64,000 nt of DNA, from assembly GCA_035574175.1 (NCBI GenBank), contig DATLZB010000203.1, positions 1-64,000 on the forward strand, given 5' to 3'. Below are positions 18,736-27,280 of this stretch, piece after piece. The position numbers and the translations under genes are program-made. The notes beneath the pieces are model-generated. The model made no database searches. It was not told the origin of the DNA and was given only the letters and a program-made list of their open reading frames with translations. The stretch comes from DATLZB01 sp035574175 (GTDB lineage Bacteria; Pseudomonadota; Alphaproteobacteria; Rhizobiales; Hyphomicrobiaceae). Within the stretch, counting starts at the first letter, position 1. Each line of letters starts with the position of its first letter.

Positions 18736-18753
18736 TCCGCCGTCCCGGGCGGA
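18736..18753. terminator. Short hairpin between convergent genes
   Basis: A perfect 6-bp inverted repeat (TCCGCC / GGCGGA, 6-base loop) lies between the lipoprotein gene and the convergent small gene. There is no T-run, so it is at best a weak or Rho-assisted terminator. Confidence 0.2.
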
Positions 18754-18798
18754 GTCGACACGTTCATCTGCCCGGCCGTGCTTTGCGACCGTCCAGTC

Positions 18799-19086
18799 CT
18801 ATTTCTTCTTCGTCGGCGATGACGGTAGCGCCGGGCCAGGGCCCTGCCCGCCCGGCACGCCGCCGCCGAAGATCACGCCCGACTGGCCTGTCGCCCCGGG
18901 ACCGACGTCGGTTGGGCGGTTGGGCGGCAAAGGCTGCGCAGGACCAGGATCGAGCCCGCCCGGCACACCGCCGCCGAACGTGACGCCCGATTTGCCCGAG
19001 TTGCCGGGCTGAGCCTGAGCCGGCCCGGATACGACACCGGAGGCCAGGCAGCCGGCAATGAGTAAGGAAGTGAAAAGGCTCACCAT
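18799..19086 (-). CDS. Small exported Gly/Pro-rich repeat protein
   Basis: About 95 aa. The ATG at 19086 is preferred because GGAG lies 8 bases before it; an ATG two codons upstream (19092) is too close to the same site. A signal peptide ends near GPAQAQ. The mature part has two copies of an ~11-residue unit (GVTFGGGVPGG and GVIFGGGVPGG) separated by a Pro-rich linker, and ends in KKK. The repeat is also visible in the DNA (around 18850 and 18958). The function is unknown; low-complexity cell-envelope proteins of this kind are often lineage-specific. Confidence 0.6.
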   Translation of the reverse strand: MVSLFTSLLIAGCLASGVVSGPAQAQPGNSGKSGVTFGGGVPGGLDPGPAQPLPPNRPTDVGPGATGQSGVIFGGGVPGGQGPGPALPSSPTKKK

Positions 19087-19382
19087 TGTCATATCTCCAC
19101 GCTGAGCCCCAGTGACGCGTATGGAGGCGAGTTGGGGCCGCAATGTGACCCCATCACCTCAAACCGCGTTCTCGCTCGCCAACCGCTTTGTGAGCACGGC
19201 GCGAACATTCTCGGCCTGATGTCGGCGTATTGGCGCACCGGAAGTTCCGCGCCTTGGGTCGCCGGCTCGGCGGCAGAGCGCCAAGGTCCAGCCAGATCGC
19301 CTCCTCGAGCGAGCCCCCACGTCGCCAATGCCCTGGGCACCATACTTGATCCCTTGACCGGCACGGGCAAATAGAGAACCGA

Positions 19383-20513
19383 TTGGCGAAGTGCTTCTCC
19401 ACCGGGTCCGCATTCGTGCTGGGCGCCTTCGGCAAATGGATTATTGCCGCCCTTTTCGCCGTCGCGTCGCTGGAAGCGGGGTGGGCCGAGGAGGGCACGG
19501 GCGCCCCTTCGCGCCTCACTTTCGGGCAGATCGGCGCCATCCTCGCCCACGGGCCCTGGCCGCAGCCATGGGCCGCCGATCCGAGCAACCGGGCATCGGG
19601 CAACGCCGACGCCGTCGCGCTCGGGCGGCGACTGTTCTTTGACGCCAACCTCTCGCCGAGCGGGCGCCTCTCCTGCTCGTCCTGCCATCGGCCCGAGCGC
19701 GGCTGGACGGACGGCCGCGCGACAGGCGTCGGACTAGCACCTGGCGCCCGCAATACGCTGGCGCTGTTCGATGTGCGCCTCCATCGCCGCTTCGGCTGGA
19801 CCGGCAGCGCCGACAGCTTGTGGGCACAGAGCATCCGCCCACTGATCGATCCGCGCGAGATGGGCTCGAGCGCCGTCCACATTAAACGGCACGTCGGTAC
19901 GCATGTCGACTTGGCGCGCGCCTACGAGCAGGTGTTCGCACGCAACGCGCTTGCGATCGATGCGGAGCAGACAATGGTGGATGCGGCCAAGGCGCTGGCT
20001 GCCTACATGGAAACCATCGACAGCGCACGCGCGGCTTTCGATGACTTGCGCGATGCGCTCGCCGCCGGCGATGAGGGAGCAGCGGCACGTTATCCGCCTG
20101 CGGCGCGGCGCGGCCTGCTCGTGTTCATCGGCAAGGGCGGCTGCAATGGGTGCCACGCCGGGCCGGCGTTCAGCGACGGCACGCTCCGTGAGGTGGGCGT
20201 ACGCCTTGCGCCGCCGCCCCGCCCCATCGCAGCGCTGCTCGCCGGGCGCTACGCTCGATCGGGTCCGTTCAGCGACGCTCCGGCGCGAGGGTATGGAGGG
20301 GGGGCATCGCACAGCCGAGAGGGGCACGGCGGCGCGCCGCACGGGGTGCGCGTGCCGTCCCTGCGCAACCTCGCGCGCACCGCGCCATACCTGCACGACG
20401 GGCGGGCCACTACGCTCACCGAGGCCATCCGCCGCCACCCCGGCATCGGTCGCGGCCTTGCCGAAAGCGAAATCGCCGACCTTGCCGCCTTCCTCGAAAC
20501 GTTGAGCGAGTAA
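19383..20513 (+). CDS. Diheme cytochrome c peroxidase family protein
   Basis: Periplasmic diheme protein of the CcpA/MauG superfamily, 376 aa. Two c-heme sites are visible, CSSCH (98-102) and CNGCH (254-258), and the family end VPSLRNLARTAPYLHDGR is intact. The start is uncertain: TTG at 19383 gives the longest signal peptide, and an in-frame GTG at 19416 is the alternative. A Gly/His-rich insert sits around residues 300-320. It may reduce hydrogen peroxide or carry out MauG-like oxidation. The following Pro-rich membrane protein is on the same strand, 128 bp away. Confidence 0.88.
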   Translation: MAKCFSTGSAFVLGAFGKWIIAALFAVASLEAGWAEEGTGAPSRLTFGQIGAILAHGPWPQPWAADPSNRASGNADAVALGRRLFFDANLSPSGRLSCSSCHRPERGWTDGRATGVGLAPGARNTLALFDVRLHRRFGWTGSADSLWAQSIRPLIDPREMGSSAVHIKRHVGTHVDLARAYEQVFARNALAIDAEQTMVDAAKALAAYMETIDSARAAFDDLRDALAAGDEGAAARYPPAARRGLLVFIGKGGCNGCHAGPAFSDGTLREVGVRLAPPPRPIAALLAGRYARSGPFSDAPARGYGGGASHSREGHGGAPHGVRVPSLRNLARTAPYLHDGRATTLTEAIRRHPGIGRGLAESEIADLAAFLETLSE

Positions 20514-20641
20514 GCCCGCATCCGGTCCCGCGGCTCGTTCGCGTGAACCCGCCGCGGCAACGTCATCATTTTGCCAGGAAAAGCTGGCCGCTTGCAGGCT
20601 GCGGGGACGTGAGGACCCACCGGTGTCATGAGGGGCCAGCC

Positions 20642-21532
20642 ATGTTCGCCCGCTTCCGGCATGCCTCGAAGTCCGCCATCCAAGTCTTCGACGACGAGGA
20701 GGAGGACGCGCGGGCCGGGATGTGGCCCGGCGAACGGATCGCCCCGCCGCCCGCGGCAACCGGGGCGGGGGCAATCCTGGGCGGTCTCCTCATCGTCCTG
20801 GCCGGGCTCGCTGCAGGCTACGCCATGCTGCGCGGCGAGGCGATGCCACCAGCCCTGCGTTCGATCGAGGCGTCCGTAATCTCCTGGCTGGAGCGCAGCG
20901 TGCCCGGCCTGACCAAGTCGGTCGCCGAGACGGTGGCCCGTCTTGCTCCGCCGGCAGGCCCCAGTGCGCCGGGTAGGCTTGCAGCCCTGGAGCTGCCGCC
21001 TGCTACATCCGTGCAGGGCACGCCTCGCGCCGCTGCACCGGAACGGCTGCCGCCGGTCGGCGAGCCACCGGCTTCGACCGGCGTCCCCGTTGCTCCCCAC
21101 GCGCCGGCAAGGCCAGAGGCGCCCCCGACCACGGCGTCGCTCCCATCTGCGTCCGCGCCGACCCAACCGGCGCTACCCTCATCTGAACCACCAACCGCCG
21201 ATCCATCCGATCCCTTTCAGGTGCGCGCCGCAGCGGTCGGCCTGCATCCCCGCTTGTCGCGCGTCTTGCTTGAGCGCATGACGCCGGCCGACTACCGCAA
21301 CGCGGAGTTCGCCATCCGGACGGCGGTGGCCGAGACGCCCGATGGCACCGTTTACGTGTGGCCGCGCCAGCGTAAGCCCGGCGAGGCGCTGTTCAGGGTG
21401 CGCTTCGTGGCCGGGGCCGCCGCCGGCTGTCGGCGCTACGTGGTGACCATCGCCAAGGATGGCTGGGAGACGACCGCCCATCCGATGGAGAAGTGCGGCG
21501 TGCCGCCCCCGCGTGTAGTGCGGCGCCAATAG
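20642..21532 (+). CDS. Single-pass membrane protein with Pro/Ala-rich periplasmic linker
   Basis: A 296-aa protein of unknown function. It has an acidic cytoplasmic N-terminus (DDEEED near 17), one membrane helix (about 43-65), a long Pro/Ala-rich linker (about 105-200) and a compact C-terminal domain (about 205-290). That domain contains TPADYRNAEFAIRTAVAETP and two Cys (GCRRYVV and MEKCG) that could form a disulfide. The layout resembles TonB-like or envelope-spanning proteins, but the C-terminal domain does not look like TonB. Start: ATG at 20642 rather than the upstream in-frame ATG at 20543. Confidence 0.65.
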   Translation: MFARFRHASKSAIQVFDDEEEDARAGMWPGERIAPPPAATGAGAILGGLLIVLAGLAAGYAMLRGEAMPPALRSIEASVISWLERSVPGLTKSVAETVARLAPPAGPSAPGRLAALELPPATSVQGTPRAAAPERLPPVGEPPASTGVPVAPHAPARPEAPPTTASLPSASAPTQPALPSSEPPTADPSDPFQVRAAAVGLHPRLSRVLLERMTPADYRNAEFAIRTAVAETPDGTVYVWPRQRKPGEALFRVRFVAGAAAGCRRYVVTIAKDGWETTAHPMEKCGVPPPRVVRRQ

Positions 21533-21619
21533 CGCGCCAGGCTAAGATCATGAAGCGGCCAAGAGGCGAGGCGGCCTAGAGCCTTGCTCCGGACGTCGGA
21601 CGCGGAACGAGGAAGGGCC

Positions 21620-21922
21620 ATGTTGCGAAGAGTTGCGGATTTTCCGGCCGCTGTTGCGGCGGCCTTGCGGGTGCCCGTGATGCTCGCGCTTTTGGGCGGA
21701 CCGCTTTTGCTTATCTGCGAAGCCGCCGGGCAGGGTGTCTGCACAGCCAAATGCAAGGAGGACGCGGCCTGTCTCGAGAAGTGCGAAAAGGCGCGCAGCG
21801 GCCGTCCGCCAGTGAAAGACACAAAATCCAAGGCGTCGAGCAGCACGAAGACCGATGCGGCCAAGGAGGATTGGAGATCCGGCATTTTCGACACAACGAG
21901 TAAAGGCGGAGGGGGTTACTAG
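21620..21922 (+). CDS. Small exported protein with twin CX3C motif
   Basis: A 100-aa protein. A ggaaggg site precedes the ATG at 21620. An N-terminal hydrophobic signal or anchor (about 18-36) is followed by CTAKCKEDAACLEKCEKA, two CX3C pairs five residues apart. A Lys/Ser-rich low-complexity tail then ends in GGGGY. Twin CX3C pairs commonly make a helical hairpin with two disulfides. I do not recognise a bacterial family. It is separated from the IS element by ~50 bp. Confidence 0.55.
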   Translation: MLRRVADFPAAVAAALRVPVMLALLGGPLLLICEAAGQGVCTAKCKEDAACLEKCEKARSGRPPVKDTKSKASSSTKTDAAKEDWRSGIFDTTSKGGGGY

Positions 21923-21972
21923 GGCGCTGACAAGCCGTCTCGCAGTTCTCGGAGTGGGCCGCCGACCCAGGG

Positions 21973-21988
21973 CTAGGTGTTTAGTCCC
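21973..21988 (+). repeat. Left terminal inverted repeat of the IS481-family element
   Basis: CTAGGTGTTTAGTCCC is an exact reverse complement of the right end at 22553-22568. The first four bases may be target site rather than element. Confidence 0.8.
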
Positions 21989-22039
21989 AGGACGTGATGG
22001 AATCAGTTTATGTGCCTCTCCCACATTGCGGGAGGGGCT

Positions 22040-22568
22040 ATGGGACAGATACTTCACGGCAGCGCCACGACCACGCACGCCATCCGAACAGCGATACAGC
22101 GATCGAAGGCTCCGCTCAAAGAGCTCGCCGCCCAGTACAAGCTGAACCCGAAGACGGTCGCCAAGTGGAAGAAGCGCACCTTCGTGCATGACGCGCCAAT
22201 GGGACCCAAGAGCCCCCACTCGACCGTCCTGACGGCCGAGCAAGAGGCCGCCATCGTCGCCTTTCGCAAGCACACGCTCCTGCCGCTCGACGATTGCCTC
22301 TATGCCTTGCAGGCTACCATTCCCCATCTCACACGCTCGTCACTGCATCGCTGCTTCCAGCGCCATGGCATCAGCCGCCTGCCGCAGGTCGCGGGCAACA
22401 AGGCCGCAAAGCGCACCTTCAAGCGCTATCGACGCCTACAACTTCGCCAAGCGCCTCAAGACGCTCAAAGGTCTCACGCCGTACGAGGCCATCTGCAAGA
22501 TATGGGCAAACCAGCCGCAGCGGTTCAGATACGATCCAACCCACCTCACATCGGGACTAAACACCTAG
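22040..22568 (+). pseudogene. IS481-family transposase, DDE core deleted and frame shifted
   Basis: The N-terminal part is intact from the ATG at 22040 (gggaggggct site upstream): MGQILHGSATTT, a helix-turn-helix with LNPKTVAKWKKRT, then HTLLPLDDCLYALQ and SSLHRCFQRHGISRLP. At about 22424-22434 the sequence jumps to the family's C-terminal end (AYNFAKRLKTLKGLTPYEA, ending SGLNT at 22568), now in another reading frame. The DDE catalytic region between is gone, so no active transposase can be made. The original N-terminal frame runs on past the element to 22783 as nonsense. Confidence 0.88.
22553..22568 (-). repeat. Right terminal inverted repeat of the IS481-family element
   Basis: GGGACTAAACACCTAG is the exact reverse complement of the left end. 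The transposase stop codon TAG lies within the terminal CTAG. Confidence 0.8.
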
Positions 22569-22614
22569 TGTACCGGGGCGGATCTCAGCTGGGACCAATC
22601 CGCGCGAGGTTCCT

Positions 22615-23466
22615 TCACGTGCCCTTTTTCGGACGAGATGGCATTTCCCCGAAAGCCTCAAGGAGGATGTCCCGCACCTGCCGGATCGCCTTTTCGCGCG
22701 CCGCCGGGTTGGTCCCTGCGCGCTTGGGTCCCTCGCCCGTGCGCCGCACGCGAACGGGCACGTTCGGGACGTCGAAATTGTGATAGGCGCCGGGGTAGAG
22801 CACGATCGGTGAGCCCCATCGCATCGCCAGTGCATTGCATGACTGCGGCGATACCCACTCATCGGCAGCGCCCATGAGAATCGTCGGCGACAGGCGAGGA
22901 GCGTAGTTTGGTCCGCGCTCCACCGGTTCGCACCGCGGATAGAATGCGATTGCAGCCTTAAGGTCGACGCTCTGATGCAGGGGAAAGCCGGGATCAAGGA
23001 TGCGAAGCACGGCCGAGCCACCCATACCCCATCCGACAAGCGCGATCCTGTCCTTGTCGACGAAGGACTGGCCGGAGAGCCAGGCTACGGCACCGACCAG
23101 ATCGCCGACGTGGTCGGCCAATCTCACGGTCTGCTCGCTGGACTTGATTTCGCAGACGGAGCGGAAGCCGCGCGGACCATAGGTATCGGGAAAGAGCACA
23201 ACATATCCGGCGTTGAGGAACCGCAGCGCCCAATCCATGCGATTGGGGCTCAGCCTGTTGCGGTCGCTTCCGAAGAGTCCCCCGCAGCCGTGCATGCCGA
23301 TGACCGCGGGAAACCGACCGTGCCCCTTGGGACGCAAGTAGTAGCCAGTGATCTCGATACCCTGTGCGGAGGCAAACGTAGCCCGCTCCACCTTGGGCGC
23401 GGCGTAGGTGCCTTGGGAGGCGCCAAGCTCGAGCATCACCAGCGCGCAGGCGATCAGTATGCGCAT
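22615..23466 (-). CDS. Dienelactone-hydrolase-like exported alpha/beta hydrolase lacking the nucleophile
   Basis: A 283-aa protein. The ATG at 23466 is chosen because a clean signal peptide follows (MRILIACALVMLEL to TYAA); the open frame extends 59 codons further up, but that part is Arg-rich and not protein-like. Alpha/beta-hydrolase features are HGCGG (oxyanion region), a Trp-Gly elbow, ADEW with the likely acid Asp, and GAYHNFD with the catalytic His. The elbow reads GWGMGG, so a Gly stands where Ser or Cys should be (GGT codon, one transition from AGT). It may therefore be inactive or have another role. Confidence 0.82.
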   Translation of the reverse strand: MRILIACALVMLELGASQGTYAAPKVERATFASAQGIEITGYYLRPKGHGRFPAVIGMHGCGGLFGSDRNRLSPNRMDWALRFLNAGYVVLFPDTYGPRGFRSVCEIKSSEQTVRLADHVGDLVGAVAWLSGQSFVDKDRIALVGWGMGGSAVLRILDPGFPLHQSVDLKAAIAFYPRCEPVERGPNYAPRLSPTILMGAADEWVSPQSCNALAMRWGSPIVLYPGAYHNFDVPNVPVRVRRTGEGPKRAGTNPAAREKAIRQVRDILLEAFGEMPSRPKKGT

Positions 23467-23563
23467 CCCAAGGCACCCGATGGCGGCCGATCCCCGGCGG
23501 CGGTGACGGCGGCCTCGCCACCGGCGGGCGAGCTTATCAGAGAAAAGGGCGATGCGGGGCCGG

Positions 23564-24097
23564 TCAATTGCCTCGGCCGAGGGCGGCGGCGAGCGCCGTG
23601 TAATCTTCGCACGTGGTGCCGCAGCGGCGGGCGATCTCGACAAGCTGTGCTTCGGCTCCGGCCCGGTCGCCCTTCTGCAGGAACGCTTCGCCCAGGTACT
23701 GACGCGTCGTGGTCAGGTCCGGATTGGTGCCGAGCGCAGCGGCGTAATAGGCCATGGCCTCATCGACCAATCCCAGATTGCGCAGCGAGAAACCGATCAT
23801 GGTTTGCACGCGCGGATCGGCTTGGTTGGTAACGGCACGCAGCACGTCGAGGGCTGCCGCATATTGGCCGGCCTTGGCGAGCGCGTAGCCGCGGGCGTAG
23901 GACGCTTCGTCCTGCTCCAGGTGCTTCGTCGCCGCCTTACAGCGCTTCCAGTCGGCGCTGCCTTCCTTGAACTGCTTGCACTTGTCGGGCGGGGGCGAAG
24001 GGGGGTCGCCCATGGCGGCAGCCGGCGCAGCGAAAGAAACGGCGATGGCGAAGCCGGCGGCAGCGGCGATGATCCGAGCGTCACGTGCGAAGCGCAT
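23564..24097 (-). CDS. Exported TPR-repeat protein
   Basis: A 177-aa protein starting at the ATG at 24097, which gives a signal peptide cut near APAAA. A short Pro-rich stretch and two Cys (KCKQF, RCKAA) follow. Helical tetratricopeptide repeats then cover residues ~65-170, for example YARGYALAKAGQYAAALDVL and GLVDEAMAYYAAALGTNP. The protein ends with RRCGTTCEDY. It probably scaffolds envelope proteins; the partner is unknown. It lies 97 bp upstream of the hydrolase gene on the same strand and is divergent from the FkbM methyltransferase. Confidence 0.8.
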   Translation of the reverse strand: MRFARDARIIAAAAGFAIAVSFAAPAAAMGDPPSPPPDKCKQFKEGSADWKRCKAATKHLEQDEASYARGYALAKAGQYAAALDVLRAVTNQADPRVQTMIGFSLRNLGLVDEAMAYYAAALGTNPDLTTTRQYLGEAFLQKGDRAGAEAQLVEIARRCGTTCEDYTALAAALGRGN

Positions 24098-24238
24098 CTT
24101 GGTGCTCCCGATCTGGCTGTCTGAACCTAAGGCGGAAGCTAGCGTGGCAAGTTTGGGGATGACAAGGCGCGGGCCGGGGCGGTCGGCCCACTTCTCCTCA
24201 ACACTTGTTGATCCCGCCTGCCTCTGCCAGAATGCCCA

Positions 24239-25138
24239 ATGCTCGGCAACCTGCAGGGGCGGGTCCGCCGGCTTCGCCGCGTTTTCGCCGAGAGGCTGGC
24301 GGAGACCGTGGTCGCGGCGCTCGCCCGAAACAGGCGGGTGCGCAAGAACTTGGTGCGCAGCCTCTTTGACCGTCATCTTGATCCGAGTTGCCGCGTGGCG
24401 GTCGCGTTCGCCGATCATCGCTTTCTGGTCGACCCCAAGGACACTCAGATCGGCTACAAGCTGATGAGCGGGCGCGCATGGCAGCGCACCGAACTGGAGC
24501 ATGCTGTGGCATGGCTCCAGCAGGACGGGCGGTTGCGCAGCGGCGGGGTGTTCCTCGACATCGGCGCCAACATCGGCACGCAGACCGTCTATGCCCTGCT
24601 CGGCGGCACCTTCTCCCGCGCCGTCGCCATTGAGGCCGATCCGACGAATTATGCGTTGCTCGAGAGTAACGTAGAGATCAACGGGCTCACCGGCCGCGTC
24701 GCCCTCGTCCGCTGCGCGGCGAGCCGTGTGCCCGGCGTGGCGCGGCTCTGCCTCAACCGCAGCAACGCCGGCGGCCACAGGATCGGCTCAGAGAAACAGC
24801 GCCGCCCCGCCCCCGCCATCGAGGTACCCGCCGACACCATCGATCGTATCCTGCGGCGGGTCGCCATTGCGCCTGCCGATGTCACCTTGGCCTGGATTGA
24901 CGTCGAGGGCCACGAGCTGGCCGTGCTCGAAGGCATGGCCGAGCTGCTCGCGGCCTGCCCGCCCCTGGTGCTCGAATATGCGGGAAGCCTCCACGGACCG
25001 GATGGGCCCGCTCGGTTGAGGCAGCTCCTGGCCGGCCGTTATCGGCGGGTGGTCGACCTCGGCTCGGGCGATGCAGTCGCGGTGCCGCTTGCCGATTATG
25101 ATCCGGGGCGCGCATTCCGTGACCTGCTCATCTGGTAG
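24239..25138 (+). CDS. FkbM family methyltransferase
   Basis: A 299-aa SAM-dependent O-methyltransferase of the FkbM type, often acting on sugars or secondary metabolites. The SAM site GVFLDIGANIGTQT is near residue 104. AVAIEADPTNYALLESNV (motif II, near 128) and VTLAWIDVEGHELAVLEG (near 215) complete the family pattern. The N-terminal ~60 residues are basic and helical. The substrate is unknown; the nearby glycan genes make a sugar substrate plausible, but the peptide ABC operon lies between. Confidence 0.9.
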   Translation: MLGNLQGRVRRLRRVFAERLAETVVAALARNRRVRKNLVRSLFDRHLDPSCRVAVAFADHRFLVDPKDTQIGYKLMSGRAWQRTELEHAVAWLQQDGRLRSGGVFLDIGANIGTQTVYALLGGTFSRAVAIEADPTNYALLESNVEINGLTGRVALVRCAASRVPGVARLCLNRSNAGGHRIGSEKQRRPAPAIEVPADTIDRILRRVAIAPADVTLAWIDVEGHELAVLEGMAELLAACPPLVLEYAGSLHGPDGPARLRQLLAGRYRRVVDLGSGDAVAVPLADYDPGRAFRDLLIW

Positions 25139-25387
25139 GGGCGGATGGCAGGGGCAAACCCAGCCCACCCGAAGCCGAGACCCTGCTGCGATGCAGCGTC
25201 GCCCTCTTTAACCTTCGTCGGCTGTTACAAACGCTGCGAAACCCTCTCGGGCGCACGCCATTGAACTGGGGAACAGGTCGGCTACTGTGGCCTCTCGTGC
25301 ACTTCCGCTCGCGCGGCGTGCATGACATCGTAGCCCCACCAACCGCGGACACCTGCACACAGCCCGCGGTCTGATAAGCAGGACTGC

Positions 25388-27280
25388 ATGACTGCCGGTG
25401 CCAACCTGATCGACGTTAAGGGGCTCAAGGTATCGTTCAGCATTCCGGGCGGGGGCCTGGCGGCGCTGCGCGGCATCTCGTTCCGGATCCGGCCGGGCTC
25501 CATCGTTGCCATCGTCGGCGAATCCGGGTCCGGCAAGAGCGTCACCGCCCAGGCGATCATGGGTATATTGCCCAAGCTTGCCGCCATTGAGGACGGTGAG
25601 ATCCTGTTCCGCGATCCCGTCACCGGTAGCGTCACCGACCTCGCCAAGCTCGATCCGAGGTCGCCGACCTACCGCGGCATCCGCGGACGGCGCATCTCCA
25701 TGATCTTCCAGGAGCCGATGGTGTCGCTGTCGCCCCTGCACAAGGTGGGAGCCCAGATCGGCGAGGCCATCGAAGTGCACGAGGGGCTTACTGGCAACGT
25801 CGTCAGGAAACGTGTGCTTGACATGATGCGCCTTGTGCGCTTCCCCGATCCGGAACGCGCTTACAAGAGCTATCCCTTCGAGCTGTCGGGCGGCCTGCGA
25901 CAGCGGGCGATGATCGCCATGGCGCTGGTATGCCGGCCGGCGCTGCTCATTGCCGACGAGCCTACGACCGCTCTCGACGTCACGGTGCAGGCCCAGATTC
26001 TCGGTCTCATCAAGGACATCCAGCGCGAGCTCGGGATGGCGGTGATGATGATTACGCACGACATGGGCGTCGTGGCCAACGTCGCCGAGGAGATCGTCGT
26101 GCTTTACCGCGGCGAGGTCATGGAGGCGGGCACCGCCCGCGACATCTTCCGCGACCCGCGCCACCCCTACCTGCGCGCGCTCATGGCGGCGGTGCCGCGC
26201 ATCAACTTGGGTCGGGGCGAGCGGCTGAAGCCGCTGGTGCCGGAAGGGGCTGAGGCGATCCGCCCGCAGCGCCCGCTCGAGCCCGCCGCCGAGCCGCTCA
26301 TCGAGGTCAGGAACCTTACCAAAAGCTTCGATATCCGCTCCGACAGCTGGAAACTTGTGCACGCGCCCTCGCGCAAGGTCACCGCCGTCAATAACGTGAG
26401 CTTCGCCGTCCGACGCGGCGAGTGCCTGGGTCTCGTCGGCGAAAGCGGCTGCGGTAAGACCACCGTCTCGAAGCTCATTATGGGCGCCTTTCCGCCCGAC
26501 AGCGGCAAGATCCTGCTGCATGACGGGGGGACCACGACCGACATCGCCGGTCTATCAGACACCATGCTGGCTCCTTACCGACGCACCATCCAGTACGTAT
26601 TCCAGGACCCCTTCAGCGCTTTCAACCCGCGCATGACGGTCCTCGAGATCGTGAGCGAGCCGCTCAAGGTGCAAGGCATTGGTGATGCCGCATCGCGGCG
26701 CAAGCGCGTGCAGGAGCTGCTTGCCCGCGTTGGCATCGACCCGCGCTTCTTGAACCGCTACCCGCACAGCTTTTCGGGCGGTCAGCGCCAGCGCATCGGT
26801 GTAGCGCGCGCGCTTGCGCTTTCGCCCAAGATGCTGATCCTGGACGAACCGGTTTCCGCACTCGACGTATCGACCCAGGCCCAGGTGCTGAACCTTCTGA
26901 ACGATCTGCGCGCCGACCTCGGGCTCACCTACATTTTCATTTCTCACAATCTGGCAGTGGTGAATTACGTCGCCGACCGCGTGGCGGTGATGTGCCGGGG
27001 GCGTCTTGTCGAAGTAGCGCCGCGAGAGAAGCTGTTTACCGACCCGCGTCACCCCTACACCAAAGCCCTGCTGGCCTCTGCGCCGGAGCCGGACATCGAC
27101 CGGCCGCTCAATTTCGCGGCCATCCGCGACGGGCGCATGACCGAGCCTCAAAACTGGCCGGCGCCTTTCGACGAGCGCGAGGGCAGCCTGCCTGACCTGA
27201 TCGATATCGGCGGGGGACACCTTGTGCGGGCGCGTGCAATCGGTTCGCCCGTGCTGACGGAAAGGATCGCGGCCCAATGA
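25388..27280 (+). CDS. Peptide-type ABC transporter ATPase, two fused nucleotide-binding domains
   Basis: A 630-aa fusion of DppD-like and DppF-like ATPases, as in YejF. Domain 1 (about 7-260) has Walker A GESGSGKS at 44-51, signature LSGGLRQR and Walker B LLIADEPTTALD. Domain 2 (about 300-560) has Walker A GESGCGKT near 351, signature FSGGQRQRIGVARAL and Walker B MLILDEPVSALD. The oligopeptide-type C-terminal extension (HPYTKALLASAPEPD) is present. It energises the two permeases encoded downstream. It overlaps the binding-protein gene as ATGA, so the four genes form one operon. Confidence 0.95.
   Translation: MTAGANLIDVKGLKVSFSIPGGGLAALRGISFRIRPGSIVAIVGESGSGKSVTAQAIMGILPKLAAIEDGEILFRDPVTGSVTDLAKLDPRSPTYRGIRGRRISMIFQEPMVSLSPLHKVGAQIGEAIEVHEGLTGNVVRKRVLDMMRLVRFPDPERAYKSYPFELSGGLRQRAMIAMALVCRPALLIADEPTTALDVTVQAQILGLIKDIQRELGMAVMMITHDMGVVANVAEEIVVLYRGEVMEAGTARDIFRDPRHPYLRALMAAVPRINLGRGERLKPLVPEGAEAIRPQRPLEPAAEPLIEVRNLTKSFDIRSDSWKLVHAPSRKVTAVNNVSFAVRRGECLGLVGESGCGKTTVSKLIMGAFPPDSGKILLHDGGTTTDIAGLSDTMLAPYRRTIQYVFQDPFSAFNPRMTVLEIVSEPLKVQGIGDAASRRKRVQELLARVGIDPRFLNRYPHSFSGGQRQRIGVARALALSPKMLILDEPVSALDVSTQAQVLNLLNDLRADLGLTYIFISHNLAVVNYVADRVAVMCRGRLVEVAPREKLFTDPRHPYTKALLASAPEPDIDRPLNFAAIRDGRMTEPQNWPAPFDEREGSLPDLIDIGGGHLVRARAIGSPVLTERIAAQ

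Larger units (their letters stand above)
21973..22568. mobile_element. Internally deleted IS481-family element
   Basis: About 590 bp bounded by inverted repeats, with the transposase reading left to right. Each end reads CTAG plus GTGTTTAGTCCC on entering the element. The B. pertussis IS481 is known to target CTAG, so the CTAG at each end (21973-21976 and 22565-22568) may be a target duplication. Intact family members are ~1 kb, so several hundred bases of the transposase core are missing here. The element has kept both ends and could still be mobilised in trans. Confidence 0.82.

Noticed and set aside
22569..22783. Continuation of the transposase frame beyond the IS element
   Set aside because: After the deletion junction the frame is no longer that of the family; it reads into flanking DNA and then antisense to the hydrolase gene.
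24098..24778. N-terminal extension of the TPR protein frame (227 codons)
   Set aside because: It overlaps the FkbM methyltransferase on the opposite strand; a proper signal peptide begins at the ATG at 24097.
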